Source of the DNA: Boesenbergia rotunda
Taxonomy: Eukaryota > Streptophyta > Magnoliopsida > Zingiberales > Zingiberaceae
Reading direction: 5' to 3'
DNA length: 64,000 bases
NCBI GenBank assembly: GCA_024364735.1
Contig: JAGFNQ010000954.1
Span: 659,016 to 723,015, forward strand
How positions within the stretch are numbered: position 1 is the first letter of the stretch; every line of letters starts with the position of its first letter. Of the stretch, positions 1 to 9,506 are shown in pieces. The notes beneath the pieces are model-generated. The model was not told where the DNA came from. It ran no database searches and worked only from the letters and a program-made list of their open reading frames with translations. A program made the position numbers and the translations under genes.

Positions 1-235
1 TAAGCACTGGCAAAGGAATGCCAGAGTAAAAAGTCCTAGCGAAGGACTACTAGGCACTGGCGAAGGAATGCCAGAGCAAAAAGCCCTAGTGAAGGAATAC
101 TAGGCACTGGCGAAGGAATGCCAGGGTAAAAGCCCTAGCGAAGGACTGCTAGGCACTGGCGAAGGAATGCCAGGGACTAAAGCCCTAGCGAAGGAATGCT
201 AGGCACCGGGCGAAGGACAGCTCGGTATCCAAGAC
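1..235 (+). repeat. Tandem repeat, about 50-bp unit, in R LTR
   Basis: Units of the form 'aggcactggcgaagga(a)tgccag...aaaagccctagcgaagga' repeat about four times, each made of two similar half-units of about 25 bp. A related array ('gggcactaagtcctgg') occupies the same relative place in the R LTR at 6620-8180 and in the R fragment at 40108-40236. Confidence 0.8.
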
Positions 236-513
236 CTGGCAAAGGACCGCCAGGCAAAAGTCCAACCAAAGGAGCGGTTGGCATCAGGTACATTCTCCCG
301 AGAGGAGTAGGTGAGGACGCGTTCCCCGTCGAGGGAACAGTAGGCGTCGGTTCGACCTAGGGCTCCATTTTGGAGGCCCAAAGTCAGAACCAAGACAGCT
401 AAGGCTGTATAAACATAATACTCTAATGCTTTATATTGTTTTGGACTAACCCTGGATACAGGACCGAAGGAACATGTGTCTGCAGCTCAGAATGCCCAAA
501 GGAGAGAGGCAAG

Positions 514-870
514 TAGCTGAGCAGGGCGCCCTCAGTGTCCTGGGCGCCCCCAGGGGCAACACAAAACAAGCGAAGCAACAAAGGCATCGGCTAAACACTG
601 GCCGGGGCGCCCCCAGTAGCCAGGGCGCCCCGAACGCCAAGGGCGCCCTCAGTGCCCAGGGCGCCCCGCGCCTACGCCAGCGAAGCCGATTACACTTATC
701 CAACCGAGAAGCTCGCGCTGAAGGAGTCAAGCAGGGCGCCCCCAGCGTCCAGGGCGCCCCCAGTGTCAAACCTCATCCCTATTCGAGTGGGATAGAGGTT
801 GACCGAGCGAAGCTCGGATCACGTGACATGTGGGGGGGGGGGCGCCCCCGACGTCCAGGGCGCCCCGAGG
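514..870. repeat. Array of GGGCGCCC palindromes in R LTR
   Basis: About eleven copies of the perfect palindrome GGGCGCCC or GGCGCC lie between 514 and 870, often joined by spacers such as 'cagtgtcca' or 'cagcgtcca'. The block is strongly GC-rich beside AT-rich sequence and ends just upstream of the TATA box at 873. The long open frames across it are a by-product of this composition. Confidence 0.85.
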
Positions 871-872
871 TG

Positions 873-882
873 CTATAAATAG
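873..882 (+). promoter_or_regulatory. TATA box of R LTR
   Basis: 'ctataaatag' stands directly downstream of the GGGCGCCC array. The other R LTR has a TATA box at the equivalent point (7683-7692). Inferred LTR promoter, plus strand. Confidence 0.6.
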
Positions 883-1294
883 CACCCAACGCCCAGGCTT
901 TCAGCAACAACTTCAATTCAACGCTTCGACGCTCTTCTGCTCCCGCGCTCTACTCCGGAAACCTCCCAACACGAGCCGACGACGTCCCTCCGCTTCTAAA
1001 AGTCAACCTACCTCGGACGTCGGTAACAAAAGAGCGATCTTTTAATTTTGTGCTTATTACACTGCTATTGTAATCAATTCTTGTAAACTGTTTTTGCGCC
1101 TCATATAGAATTGCCCAAAGTAAATGGTCAACGACCGTGGGCCTTGGAGTACGAGTCGACTTAGGCTCCGAACCAAGTAAAAAATAACTGTGTTTACGTT
1201 GTGTGTTTTTATCTTCCGCTGTGCAATTGCTCTTATTTTAAATCCGAACGCTTTCCGATATTCACCCCTCTCTATCGGTTCTCTCGATCCAACA

Positions 1295-1372
1295 CCTTTA
1301 ACTAAGGCCTTGCCTCAAAGCAAGTTTGAGGGTCATGTTAGAGCCTGTGGTATTGGATACCATAGCGATTGA
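1295..1372 (+). pseudogene. pol: Ty1/copia pol, C-terminal end (fragment)
   Basis: Translation gives PLTKALPQSKFEGHVRACGI and five further residues, then a TGA stop at 1370-1372. The 'D-P-x-T-K-x-L' pattern is the usual end of copia RNase H. Everything upstream has been displaced by the R LTR that ends at 1294. Twenty bases after the stop come a PPT and a C1 LTR, so this is the 3' end of a C1 copia element. It is a remnant and cannot make a product alone. Confidence 0.8.
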
Positions 1373-1381
1373 CATTAGGCC

Positions 1382-1392
1382 AAGTGGGAGTT
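1382..1392 (+). other. Polypurine tract of C1 copia element
   Basis: 'aagtgggagtt' directly abuts the LTR start TGTTAG at 1393. It has the standard copia form (aagtgggag) that primes plus-strand DNA synthesis. Confidence 0.75.
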
Positions 1393-3622
1393 TGTTAGTT
1401 ATATGAGAAAAATGTCATAAGGCAATCACCTTATGATTGTAATCATTTATTTTAATAAATGAATATTCACTATTTGAGTATACATGTTTATGTATTTGAT
1501 TGAGATCTTAAACTCATTTTACTGAATGTCCGCAATACAATTCATAGCATGAGAGAATTTGTGATGAATTCACAACTAGTGATTATCTCTACATGTGCAA
1601 TTGTGAAGTATTGAAATTGTCCCTAGTCGATGAATTGATAAATACGGACACTATCAATTCTGTTGAGACTAGCATGGGTTATTCTCTAATCAGCTGATTC
1701 TCACTGGCAAGTGACATTTGGATGTCCGGAGATAAACATGAATGCTAGTTAAGGGAACTAGTTCATTGGAGTGACTGGCTGTAAAACTTCATATGGTAGT
1801 CTACATATAGATATGTCAGTGAAGTTCTTACTGCAGCTTAAGTGCGATGTTCCTTTGACTTGCGGTGTTCAAGTCATCTTGGTCATGGAGACTTATACTT
1901 TGACATCTTAAGCAAGCATCTCCAAGGAGGTGTGGACCCGGGATGATTGGGTATAAGGCGAAGTGCCCGAAGATATTTGAACAGCCTACAAAAGATTCAC
2001 CACTCCTTGCAAGGAGATGTATACCCAAGGCCTATCGTCGGATTGTTACTCGAAGCCTCTGGCCAGAGCATGACATGTTTAGAGTATGAATCTCTTAAAT
2101 ACATGAGAGTAATTAGAATCCGTAGGATGAGAAAACGTTACTTGGGCTAGGTGTGTTGTAGTCAGCCTAGTGGTGACTGACACACATAGACCATGTCCTG
2201 AACCAAGTGGGTATAAGATGGTGAAGGGAATGGGGCACGATTCATTATAGCTGCTGAAGGGTTTCAGAATTGTTTCTGAGGTTAACCGTTGATCTTTCGA
2301 TTAATTGGGGATCATGATGTACTACTAGGTGCCACTCATGATCGTTCTATAATTGATTAATTATAGATGGCCAACATAAATTGAAAGCCTATTTAGTCAC
2401 ACGCACTATGAGTAATCCGAGGGATTTAAAACGAGTTGAAAATTGGATTTTGCAATCAAGAGAGATTAGGTTTGGTTGAGCCAAACGATAAGTCGAATCT
2501 GAATTTATCAGAGACGCATCGGAAGCGTAAAATGGCTAAGTCTTTTGAAGACTTAATAGATGAATTAAATAAGTTTAATTCATTGGGGCGTGGCTTGGAT
2601 GGGCCGGTCAAAGAGGGTCTCCATCCTCTTTGCTTGGCCGGCCATAACAAAGGGAGAGAACCAAGTTTTTGGTTCAATTTATAAAATAAACCAAGTGTGG
2701 TTTGTTTTATAAAATTATGGATGATATAAATTTTTATATAATAAACCAAGGTTTGGTTTATTTTTCATGAAAATTAAAATGAACCATGGATTGGTTTATT
2801 TTATTTTATAAAATCAATCATGGATTGATTTACCATGATAAGAAAATTTATTTCATAAGAAAAAAGGAGACTTGGTTGGTTTTTATATGAATTAAAATAT
2901 GATAAAACTTGGCATGATGGAATAAGTCATAGAAAATTTATTCTATAAGAAAAAAGAGACTTGGTGGTTGAGAGACCACTATATAAAGGAGTCAAGGCAA
3001 GGCTTGGAAATCAATCGAAGTATTCTTGCCTGGGCTCTCTCCCTCTCCTCCCTTCTTCCTCTTGGCCGGCCACAAGGTTCTTCTCCCTTCTTCTTGCCGT
3101 GAGCACAAGGAGAAGCACCGAGGCAACGAAGTTCTTCCATTGGGACAATCTTCCTCTCCAGCCATCATCACCTTGGGATTGGGCGCAAGTCATCTTCCTC
3201 CTTCTCGCCGGAATTGTGATTTCGGCCAACCTTGGTAGTGAGTTTTTCGATGTGATTACTTCTCTCTTGGTTTTTCTTGTCGCGTTCTCGGAGAATCTAG
3301 TAGTTCTCGAGAACACGAAACTCGTGGCTTTGCGAAGTCATCCCGAAGATACTCGGCGTGGACGCGAATAGAGGCGGAGCTTCCAAGGGACGCTTACGGT
3401 TGGATCTCGTCCTTTCCTTCGAGTTACGCGAGGTAATACGTAAATTAGTTTACGTTTCTGCAAAATTTTAAATATATGATCATGTCTACACAAGATAAAG
3501 TTGCATGCTTAGATGTGTGGTAAAATAATTTGAGAAATTATTTATGCTAAACCTTCCGCTGCATGTAATTAATTTTAAAATTACGAACCCGCATCCATGT
3601 CAACATGCACCCGGTCCCAACA
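1393..3622 (+). mobile_element. C1 copia 3' LTR (copy A)
   Basis: A 2,230-bp LTR runs from TGTTAG to CCCAACA. Matching copies lie at 24575-26818 (minus), 28183-30437 and 40237-42476. It follows the pol end and PPT of the same element, so it is a 3' LTR. The 5 bp after it (aacac) should be the TSD, but its partner is off the left side of the window. A TATA box (tatataaag) lies at about 2980-2988, followed by a CT-rich leader with TGGCCGGCC-type motifs. Confidence 0.9.
2979..2989 (+). promoter_or_regulatory. TATA box of C1 LTR (copy A)
   Basis: 'ctatataaagg' lies about 1.6 kb into the LTR. The same element is found in all C1 copies, for example at 41843-41852, in each case followed by 'aaccaaggc' or 'agtcaaggc' and a pyrimidine-rich leader. 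Inferred U3/R boundary promoter. Confidence 0.6.
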
Positions 3623-3927
3623 AACACACCGGAAGATTTTCCGACGGAGCCCACTCCACCGCTCAAGTTAAAAATTGAATTCTCTCAGGAGGACAACGAG
3701 AAACCAGAATTTGATTATGTTCGGAAAGCTTACCCCCTTTATCTGGATGCCGAAGCTCCTTATATACTTGAGGTTTTGGTCATACATGTCTTCACGTTCT
3801 CCTTCATGTTCCCTAATCATCGGTTACGTAATATTTTTTAGGTAATAGCCGCTGCGATCATTAAGTCCTTAATTGCCGCGTGTAATGGACAATAATTATC
3901 CGATGACTTTTTTGTTACGGAAAGAGG
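3623..3927 (+). pseudogene. Unidentified coding scrap with a likely intron
   Basis: This piece lies between the C1 3' LTR (ends 3622) and the S1 LTR (starts 3928). An open frame reads in from 3623 and ends ...YLDAEAPYILE at 3771. A possible intron follows, with GT at 3772 and TTTTTTAG at about 3841, after which the text continues VIAAAIIKSLIAACNG and then meets a stop. The acidic, non-repetitive protein text does not look like gag or pol. It may be an exon pair of a host gene or of a captured gene fragment broken by both insertions. I do not recognise the family. It is unrelated to the repeats around it. Confidence 0.35.
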
Positions 3928-4771
3928 TGTTGGAACTCGGATGGCTACAGGGCGGGGGTGAATATAGCCAGACACAATTTTCTTGAGCTTTCAAAACTTT
4001 TCTGCACTTCAAGAGTTAGGCAGCGGAAACAAACAACACAAGTGCAGAAACAGAATTAAAGAACAGAAATCAAAATAAAGTCAGCAAACCAGACGACACA
4101 GTGATGTACAAGATTCGGGGATAACTTGCCCCTACTCCTTGGCATGCCCGTAAGGTGGGCGATCCCTTGATCGTCGGCAGATCAAGCCCCGGTGAATACC
4201 GGATAAGATGGAGCCTCCTTCTCGATGGAGAAACCTCTCCACAGATCTCACAGATGATTGAACATGAGTACAAGAGATCACACAAGAAGGAACACTCACA
4301 AAGATCTCACAGGAATGCAACAAGATCGCTCAAGCACAAAGCAACAGAGAGCACAACCCCATAGCAAAAACTTCACTCGTTTTTCTGTCTTCCCTGTTGT
4401 CGCTCCTCTGCTTCCAGCCTCGTCTTAAGCCTCTGCTCCCATCACCAGGCTCTCCATCAGCATCCACTGAAGCCACAGCCTGACCCCCTGACTCCCTGAG
4501 CACTCAGTCTACTGAAGACCCTCTCCAGCTGAGCCTCCGTCAGTTGCCAACTGCTCTCCAGACGCCGTTGAGACCTGAAACAAGGAAACAGCCAAACCTG
4601 CTCCAAGGAAAGGCCTCCATTGACTCTCCTTGAGTGTTTGAATCCTTCCCTGCCACCTGCAGCTTAATCAGAGCATTAGCACAACATATCACTGAGTAAA
4701 TCAAGTATCAGGGATCAAATGCAGAGAATCGAATATGGTCAGACGCGATCAGAGTGTCTGACAGTGCAATT

Positions 4772-5352
4772 TGAATTAAAGTGATCGGTCACTAGACCGA
4801 TCCAGGGCTTGTGGGTCGGTCACCAGACCGATCTACCGCTTTGCTGGGACTCCCAACTCTCGCGGCGACACAAGCCTGATTGGTCACCAGACCGATCAGA
4901 GTGAATCCTGATCGGTCACCAGACCGATCAGGTAGCTCCTTGTCTGATCAGGCTCAGGCCTAATCGGTCCACGTCTGAGTGAACAGTAACCGCAGAAATC
5001 AAATCCTAAGTCGTGGATCGGTCACCAGACCGTTCAGGAGCTGATCAGCGGGGGAACTTAACTTACTGAGTGCTCCCTGATCGGTCACCAGACCGATCAG
5101 AAGCAAGGCAGTGAGGAAGCTGCCTGCTCCCTGATCGGTCACCGGACCGATCAGGAGCCAAGCAACGAGGCAACGGCTTGCTCCCTGATCGGTCAATAGA
5201 CCGATCAGGAGCCACACAGTAGGTTCCCAACCTCACTGTGCGCTCCCTGATCGGTCACCAAACCGATCAGCCATCGCTGGATCTGTCACCAGACCGATCC
5301 ACGAAGGAGCATCGTGCCAACTTCCCTGATCGGTCACCAGACCGATCCAGGC
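4772..5352. repeat. Array of GATCGGTC/GACCGATC hairpin motifs in S1 LTR
   Basis: About ten copies of a dyad with 9-bp arms (TGATCGGTC and GACCGATCA) round a 4-base loop, usually ACCA. Each copy is separated by 20-50 bp of unrelated sequence that often contains 'caacctcactg' or 'gctccc'. The same motif recurs at 14824-14959, 16532-17195, 8449-8510 and 20300-20660, always inside S-family sequence. Confidence 0.9.
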
Positions 5353-5399
5353 AAGCCCAAATGCACTCTAAGTCACGAAAACAAGCCTCCAGCCCTTCT

Positions 5400-5860
5400 C
5401 TGACTCGTGCCATGCCCAGCTTCACTCACTGGGACTTCAACCTAGCCCTCCAAGCTAGGACCTGGCTTCACTCACCAGGGTTTCGGTCACCCGGCTTCAC
5501 TCACCAGGATTTCAACCTAGCTTCACTCACTAGGATTTCAATCACCTGGCTTCACTCACTAGGACCCGGCTTCACTCACCGTGATTTCCATCACCTGGCT
5601 TCACTCACCAAGACCCGGCTTCACTCGCCGGGATTTCTATCACCTGGCTTCACTCACCAGGACCTGGCTTCACTCACCAGGACCCCGCTTCACTCACCGA
5701 GATTTCCATCACCTGGCTTCACTCACCAGGACCCGGCTTCACTCACCGGAATTTCCACCAACCTAGCCCTCCAGGCTAGGACTTTTCACCCAACCCTCCA
5801 AGTTAGGACTTTTCACCTAGCCCTCCAAGCTAGGATTTCAATCAACTCGTGCCTTGTCCC
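5400..5860. repeat. Tandem 'ggcttcactcaccagga' and 'ccctccaagctagga' repeats
   Basis: Repeated units of roughly 25-50 bp ('cacctggcttcactcaccagga') give way near 5765 to 26-27-bp units ('cctagccctccaagctagga'). The second unit type makes up a larger array in the S2 LTR (17205-17625). An open frame of 251 codons runs through here only because the units lack stops; its translation is a simple repeat and not a protein family. Confidence 0.85.
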
Positions 5861-5957
5861 CGACCAGGACTTAATCACAATTAGTTCAACCAAACTTAAA
5901 TCAAACCTTAAATCAGTGTCAACACCAAAACAACAATCGGGCCAGACTGTATCAACA

Positions 5958-6160
5958 ATCTCCCCCTTTTTGTTGTTTGACAACCCGATTTAACTCGATT
6001 TAAGTTTAGGCATTAATGATCTCTTGAAGGCAGTTCAATTATCGTAAGGGAATCAAAATCCTCCCCCTACAATAACCCTAAACTTAGTCAACTATTTTCT
6101 CCCCCTTTGTCAAACATCGAAAAGGGTATGGTTATTAAGTTTAAACATACCTCCCCCTCA
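5958..6160 (-). other. Iterated polypurine tracts of S1
   Basis: Read on the minus strand, AGGGGGAG-type tracts occur at about 5958-5972 (touching the LTR), 6061-6068, 6099-6108 and 6151-6159. Reiterated PPTs upstream of the 3' LTR are a known hallmark of Sireviruses. The same series, at the same spacing, is present in S2 (17729-17930). Confidence 0.75.
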
Positions 6161-6759
6161 AACATGGGTCTCTCCCCAAAACCCAAAATAATCAAAGGTG
6201 AAATTTTTGAAATGCATATGAGAGGCATATACCATAAATGTATCATGGCAACAATGTATATACATCATACGGCAAAAAGTGTGAATTGCACATGAAAACA
6301 TATACAGAAATATATCATGCTCAAGCATGTATATGTTTCATATGACAAGTAAGGAATGCAGCTGTATCGGACACATAGTCCTGATTGGTCTCCATGACCG
6401 ATCAGGTTCGTTGATTATTTGATACAGAAATATTTCTTGTTAGTCTGGGGAGCGATCAAAATTCAAAAAAATTTATGAAACTCTGATACGTTCCTGATCA
6501 GACTGCATTAACAATTTACATTCCAAAATAAGGGTGTAGACTCCATTAATATTCGTCATTTCAGAAAAATTTCTGAAACACGACATTAGGAACAAGAGTC
6601 ATGACTCAACAAACCCTTCTGTTGGTGCAAGTTGCATCAATGATGTTCTTCTTTAAGTGTTTTAATGTTTGACAATATACTTAAGTCAGTGATACAATGA
6701 ACAGACAAAGGGGAGAAAAGGAGAAGTAACCTAAGTTGAAGAAAAGTCCTAGTTAACCT

Positions 6760-7060
6760 AGGCACTAAGACCTGGTGAGTGAAGCTGGGCACTAAGACCT
6801 GCTCGGAAGGTGGGCACTAAGTCCTGATCGAGGATTGGACACTAAGTCCTGGCAAGGGCTGGGCACCGAAGACCTGCTCGAAAGGTGGGCACTAAGTCCT
6901 GGTCGGGGACTGGGCAAGAAGACTTGGTCGAGGGTTGGGCACCGAAGACCTGGTTCGGGGAATTGGGCACGAAGACCTGGCTTAGGGTTGGGCACCTAAG
7001 TCCTGGACCTAGGGTTTGGGCACGGAGTCTTGGTCCGAGGGACTGAGCAACTTAGCTGAG
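6760..7060 (+). repeat. Tandem 'gggcactaagtcctggtcgagg' repeat in R LTR
   Basis: About ten units of 25-30 bp built on 'gggcac(t/c)aagtcctgg' and 'gaagacctgg'. The units have drifted, which suggests an old array. Positionally equivalent to 1-235 and 40108-40236. Confidence 0.8.
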
Positions 7061-7356
7061 CGATGACTAAGGACAGGAGTAGAGACGGGTCAGGGTTTGG
7101 GCGTCTCGAGGTCCGGAGGTATCGGAAGCTAAGCAAAAGTCCACCCGAAGGACTGGGTGGCAACCGTCTCCTGAAAGGAGTAGGTGAAAGGCACGTTCTC
7201 GGGGGTGGGAACTTGCGCCGGTTCGACCTAGGGTTTCGTGGAAATCCGAAGTCAGAACCAAGTCCTTAAGGTTAAGATTATATGCATATGGGCTTTGTGT
7301 TTGTGTATCTTCCAAGTATCAAGATTGGAAGATAAAGCAGGTGGCTGGAGGCCTTG

Positions 7357-7672
7357 AAGCAGGGCGCCCCCATCAGTGGGGGCGCCCCCATGCATCCAGG
7401 GTGCCCCCATTGATGGGGGCGCCCAAGCTAAAGACTAAAAGGTAGTTTTGGTGAAGTAAGCGGAATAGGTGTCAAGCGGGGCGCTCGGAAGGTCCGGGGC
7501 GCCCGGGTTCAAACCTGTATTTGCTGTTTCGAGTCCGAAACATAGATAAGCCTTCATGAGGGCGCTCAGGAGGTCCGGGGCACCCTGGTCAAAGGTTTTA
7601 TCAGCTGCGGTGAGGTCGGCGCAGGGATAAGGGTTGCCCGAGTTTATCGGGGCGCCCAGCGTCCAGGGTGCC
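7357..7672. repeat. GGGCGCCC palindromes in solo R LTR
   Basis: Around ten GGGCGCCC, GGGCGCTC or GGGTGCCC sites, often in pairs spaced by 'ggtcc' or 'gcgtcca'. Several carry C-to-T or G-to-A changes, as expected from decay of methylated CpG. The block lies just upstream of the TATA box at 7683. Confidence 0.8.
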
Positions 7673-7682
7673 CGTATGAAGC

Positions 7683-7692
7683 CTATATAAGG
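7683..7692 (+). promoter_or_regulatory. TATA box of solo R LTR
   Basis: 'ctatataagg' is followed by a pyrimidine-rich leader. Same position relative to the palindrome array as 873-882. Confidence 0.6.
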
Positions 7693-8180
7693 GGCTTCGA
7701 CCCCTCTTCTTCAAACACAACTGCTACAAGCCATTCTGATCATTATGACCGACGACATCGTGCTAAAGACGAGGCTCTACGACCGGGAGGCTTTAGGAGG
7801 AAGTGCGCGGCACTTCGGAGGTCCAGATCGGCCGAGCTTCAACTTTGTTTTGTTCGCTTTGCATTTAATATTCTGTACTTAATTTGCTATACTTTTGATT
7901 GTACTATTGCACTGTAAGACGGGTTTTCTCCGCTTCCAAAAATTTTGGAAAGGAGACCAATAGTGGACTCACGCCGAGTACATAGGCCTTGGACGTACTG
8001 ACCCTGGGGGGTTGGGAACCAAGTAAATAAATCCCGCTGTGTCCCTATCTTGCTTTTATTTTTACTTACTATTTCGCTACACTAACGCTCTGAGTAGATT
8101 GAAAGTCTTACGAAGTTTTCACGACAAGATTTTCACGATCGATATTCACCCCCCCCTCTATCGACGACATCGATCCTACA

Positions 8181-9506
8181 CCTTCCTTATGAATTTGAAC
8201 ATTCCAACATAGGTTTGTATCAAATCAGTATTTAGGTTTTGTTTCAAGTACCACTTGAACAAATTTGTACTTCCTTAGTACTAGGATTGTACCAATGGAG
8301 GATCAAATATGTTTCAATTGTAATTGGTTTGTATCAGATTTGTTAGGAGTATGATCATTAAACTGATACAATTCGATGAGAAGAGATTGGTTTGAGGAGG
8401 TTTTGGATCAATTTGGAACGATCTGGGAGTTCCTTGATCAGAGTTGGTCTGATCGGTCACCAGACCGATCAGAAGCACCCCTGATCGGTCGATGGACTGA
8501 TCAGGGATGATACAGAATGGTTTCTCAGTTTCAGAAATAAAATTTCAGAAACTGTGAAATCAACTTTGTTTCAAATCTCAACCATTCCTATACCCTAATT
8601 CAATTGGTTTTAATTTGTTTGATCCTAAGAAGAGTTTCCCTTATTAAAAATAAGCAACATGATTTATGTCCCTTAACTAAGGTTTATTCCCCATTAAGAA
8701 TTTCTATGAATTATCGAAAACAGATTTGTATAAAAGCATGATGAGTATGTTCTTAAGCATGAACTTGAGTCCCAAGAACAGATTTATATCAAGGCATGAT
8801 CAGTGGGAAAACAAACAAGTTATAGATAGGACCTTAGTTTGATACAAAGAAAGCATTAACCCAAAGAACTTAAGTAGTGAATGTTAAAGCTCATGTTCTT
8901 TGTTTGGTGATGCCTTATTAGTACAAACTATGTATTAATCCTTGTTCTTTAGCATGCATTCATACAATAAAATCATGGCACACTCAGCTAGGTTCAACTC
9001 CAAAAATATTTAGAATCAATATATGATCAAACAAGTCATGGACCTTGAATACTAAATTTTGAAACATGATGTTCTTAACAAAAGTTGTAATAATACACAT
9101 ACAAGAAAATTTTGGCTTGCTTGAATCAAATTAGCATCAATATTTGATTAAATTCCAAAACATGCTTGTATCAAGTGAGTATTAAGTTTTCATGGTTCCA
9201 ATCAAGTTTGTGTCAAAATGAAGCATAGTATAATGTCGATAGGAATATATTCATGCTCCTTTGATCACAATGAATTCCTCATCATAAATTTGTACTTTAC
9301 TAATAAGAAAATTCACAAACATGTATCTACTTAACTATGGATCAAAAAAATCATGAAGTTGTCTAAATTTATGAAATGTAGGTAATCCTAAAGAAAACCT
9401 AATTTTAGACCTCTTGTTGTGGTGAATGACAATTCATCTCAATTCATGGGTTTGGAGCACCCAATATCAACCACCCATGTTGATAGATGCTCCCCCTCAA
9501 TCAAAG
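8181..9506 (-). other. Non-coding 3' internal region of S1
   Basis: AT-rich sequence with recurring phrases such as 'tgtatcaa' and 'catgatca'. It resembles the non-coding part of S2 at 20660-21165. Two hairpin motifs of the S-family type lie at about 8449-8510. No reading frame of note was seen. Intact Sirevirus-like elements would have pol between gag and this region; here pol is absent. Confidence 0.6.

Larger units (their letters stand above)
1..1294 (+). mobile_element. R-family LTR, 3' part (start lies before the window)
   Basis: The same layout as the complete solo LTR at 6620-8180 is seen here: a short tandem repeat, a GGGCGCCC-rich block, a TATA box, then an end reading 'ttcacccc...tctatcg...gatccaaca'. 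The LTR ends at 1294 in CA. The next bases (ccttt) continue a copia pol reading frame, so the LTR was inserted within that element; the 5' copy of the TSD is outside the window. The orientation is plus, judged from the TATA box. No R-family internal coding region occurs anywhere in the window, so the family's superfamily is not known from this sequence. Confidence 0.75.
3928..5957 (-). repeat. S1 3' LTR
   Basis: 2,030 bp, from TGTTGGAACTCGG to GACTGTATCAACA in plus-strand reading. It shares its first kilobase with 13966-14959 and, more loosely, with 15526-17728. All three contain the conserved block 'aggttcggggataactt' followed by 'ggtgggcgatcccttgatcg'. The minus orientation follows from the PPTs at 5958 onward and from the PBS next to the other LTR. 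Confidence 0.85.
6620..8180 (+). mobile_element. Solo R-family LTR
   Basis: A 1,561-bp unit runs from TGTTGGTGC to GATCCTACA, flanked by the perfect 5-bp duplication ccttc (6615-6619 and 8181-8185). It holds no coding region or second LTR, so it is a solo LTR left by recombination. In order it has a tandem repeat (about 6760-7060), a GGGCGCCC-rich block (7357-7672), a TATA box and a leader. It lies in the 3' non-coding part of S1 and is therefore younger than S1. Confidence 0.9.

Noticed and set aside
474..878. 134-codon ORF rich in QGAPS/LGAP motifs
   Set aside because: Produced by the GGGCGCCC array; both strands give similar long frames (446-769). Composition effect only.
4155..4364. Repeated 69-114-codon frames in S LTRs (also 14196-14540 and 15761-16246)
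   Set aside because: They lie inside LTRs, antisense to the element, and are not kept open across copies.
5238..5993. 251-codon plus-strand ORF with FTHQDF/LHSPGF-like repeats
   Set aside because: The protein is a direct read-out of LTR tandem repeats and dyad motifs on the strand opposite to the element. No family, no start context.
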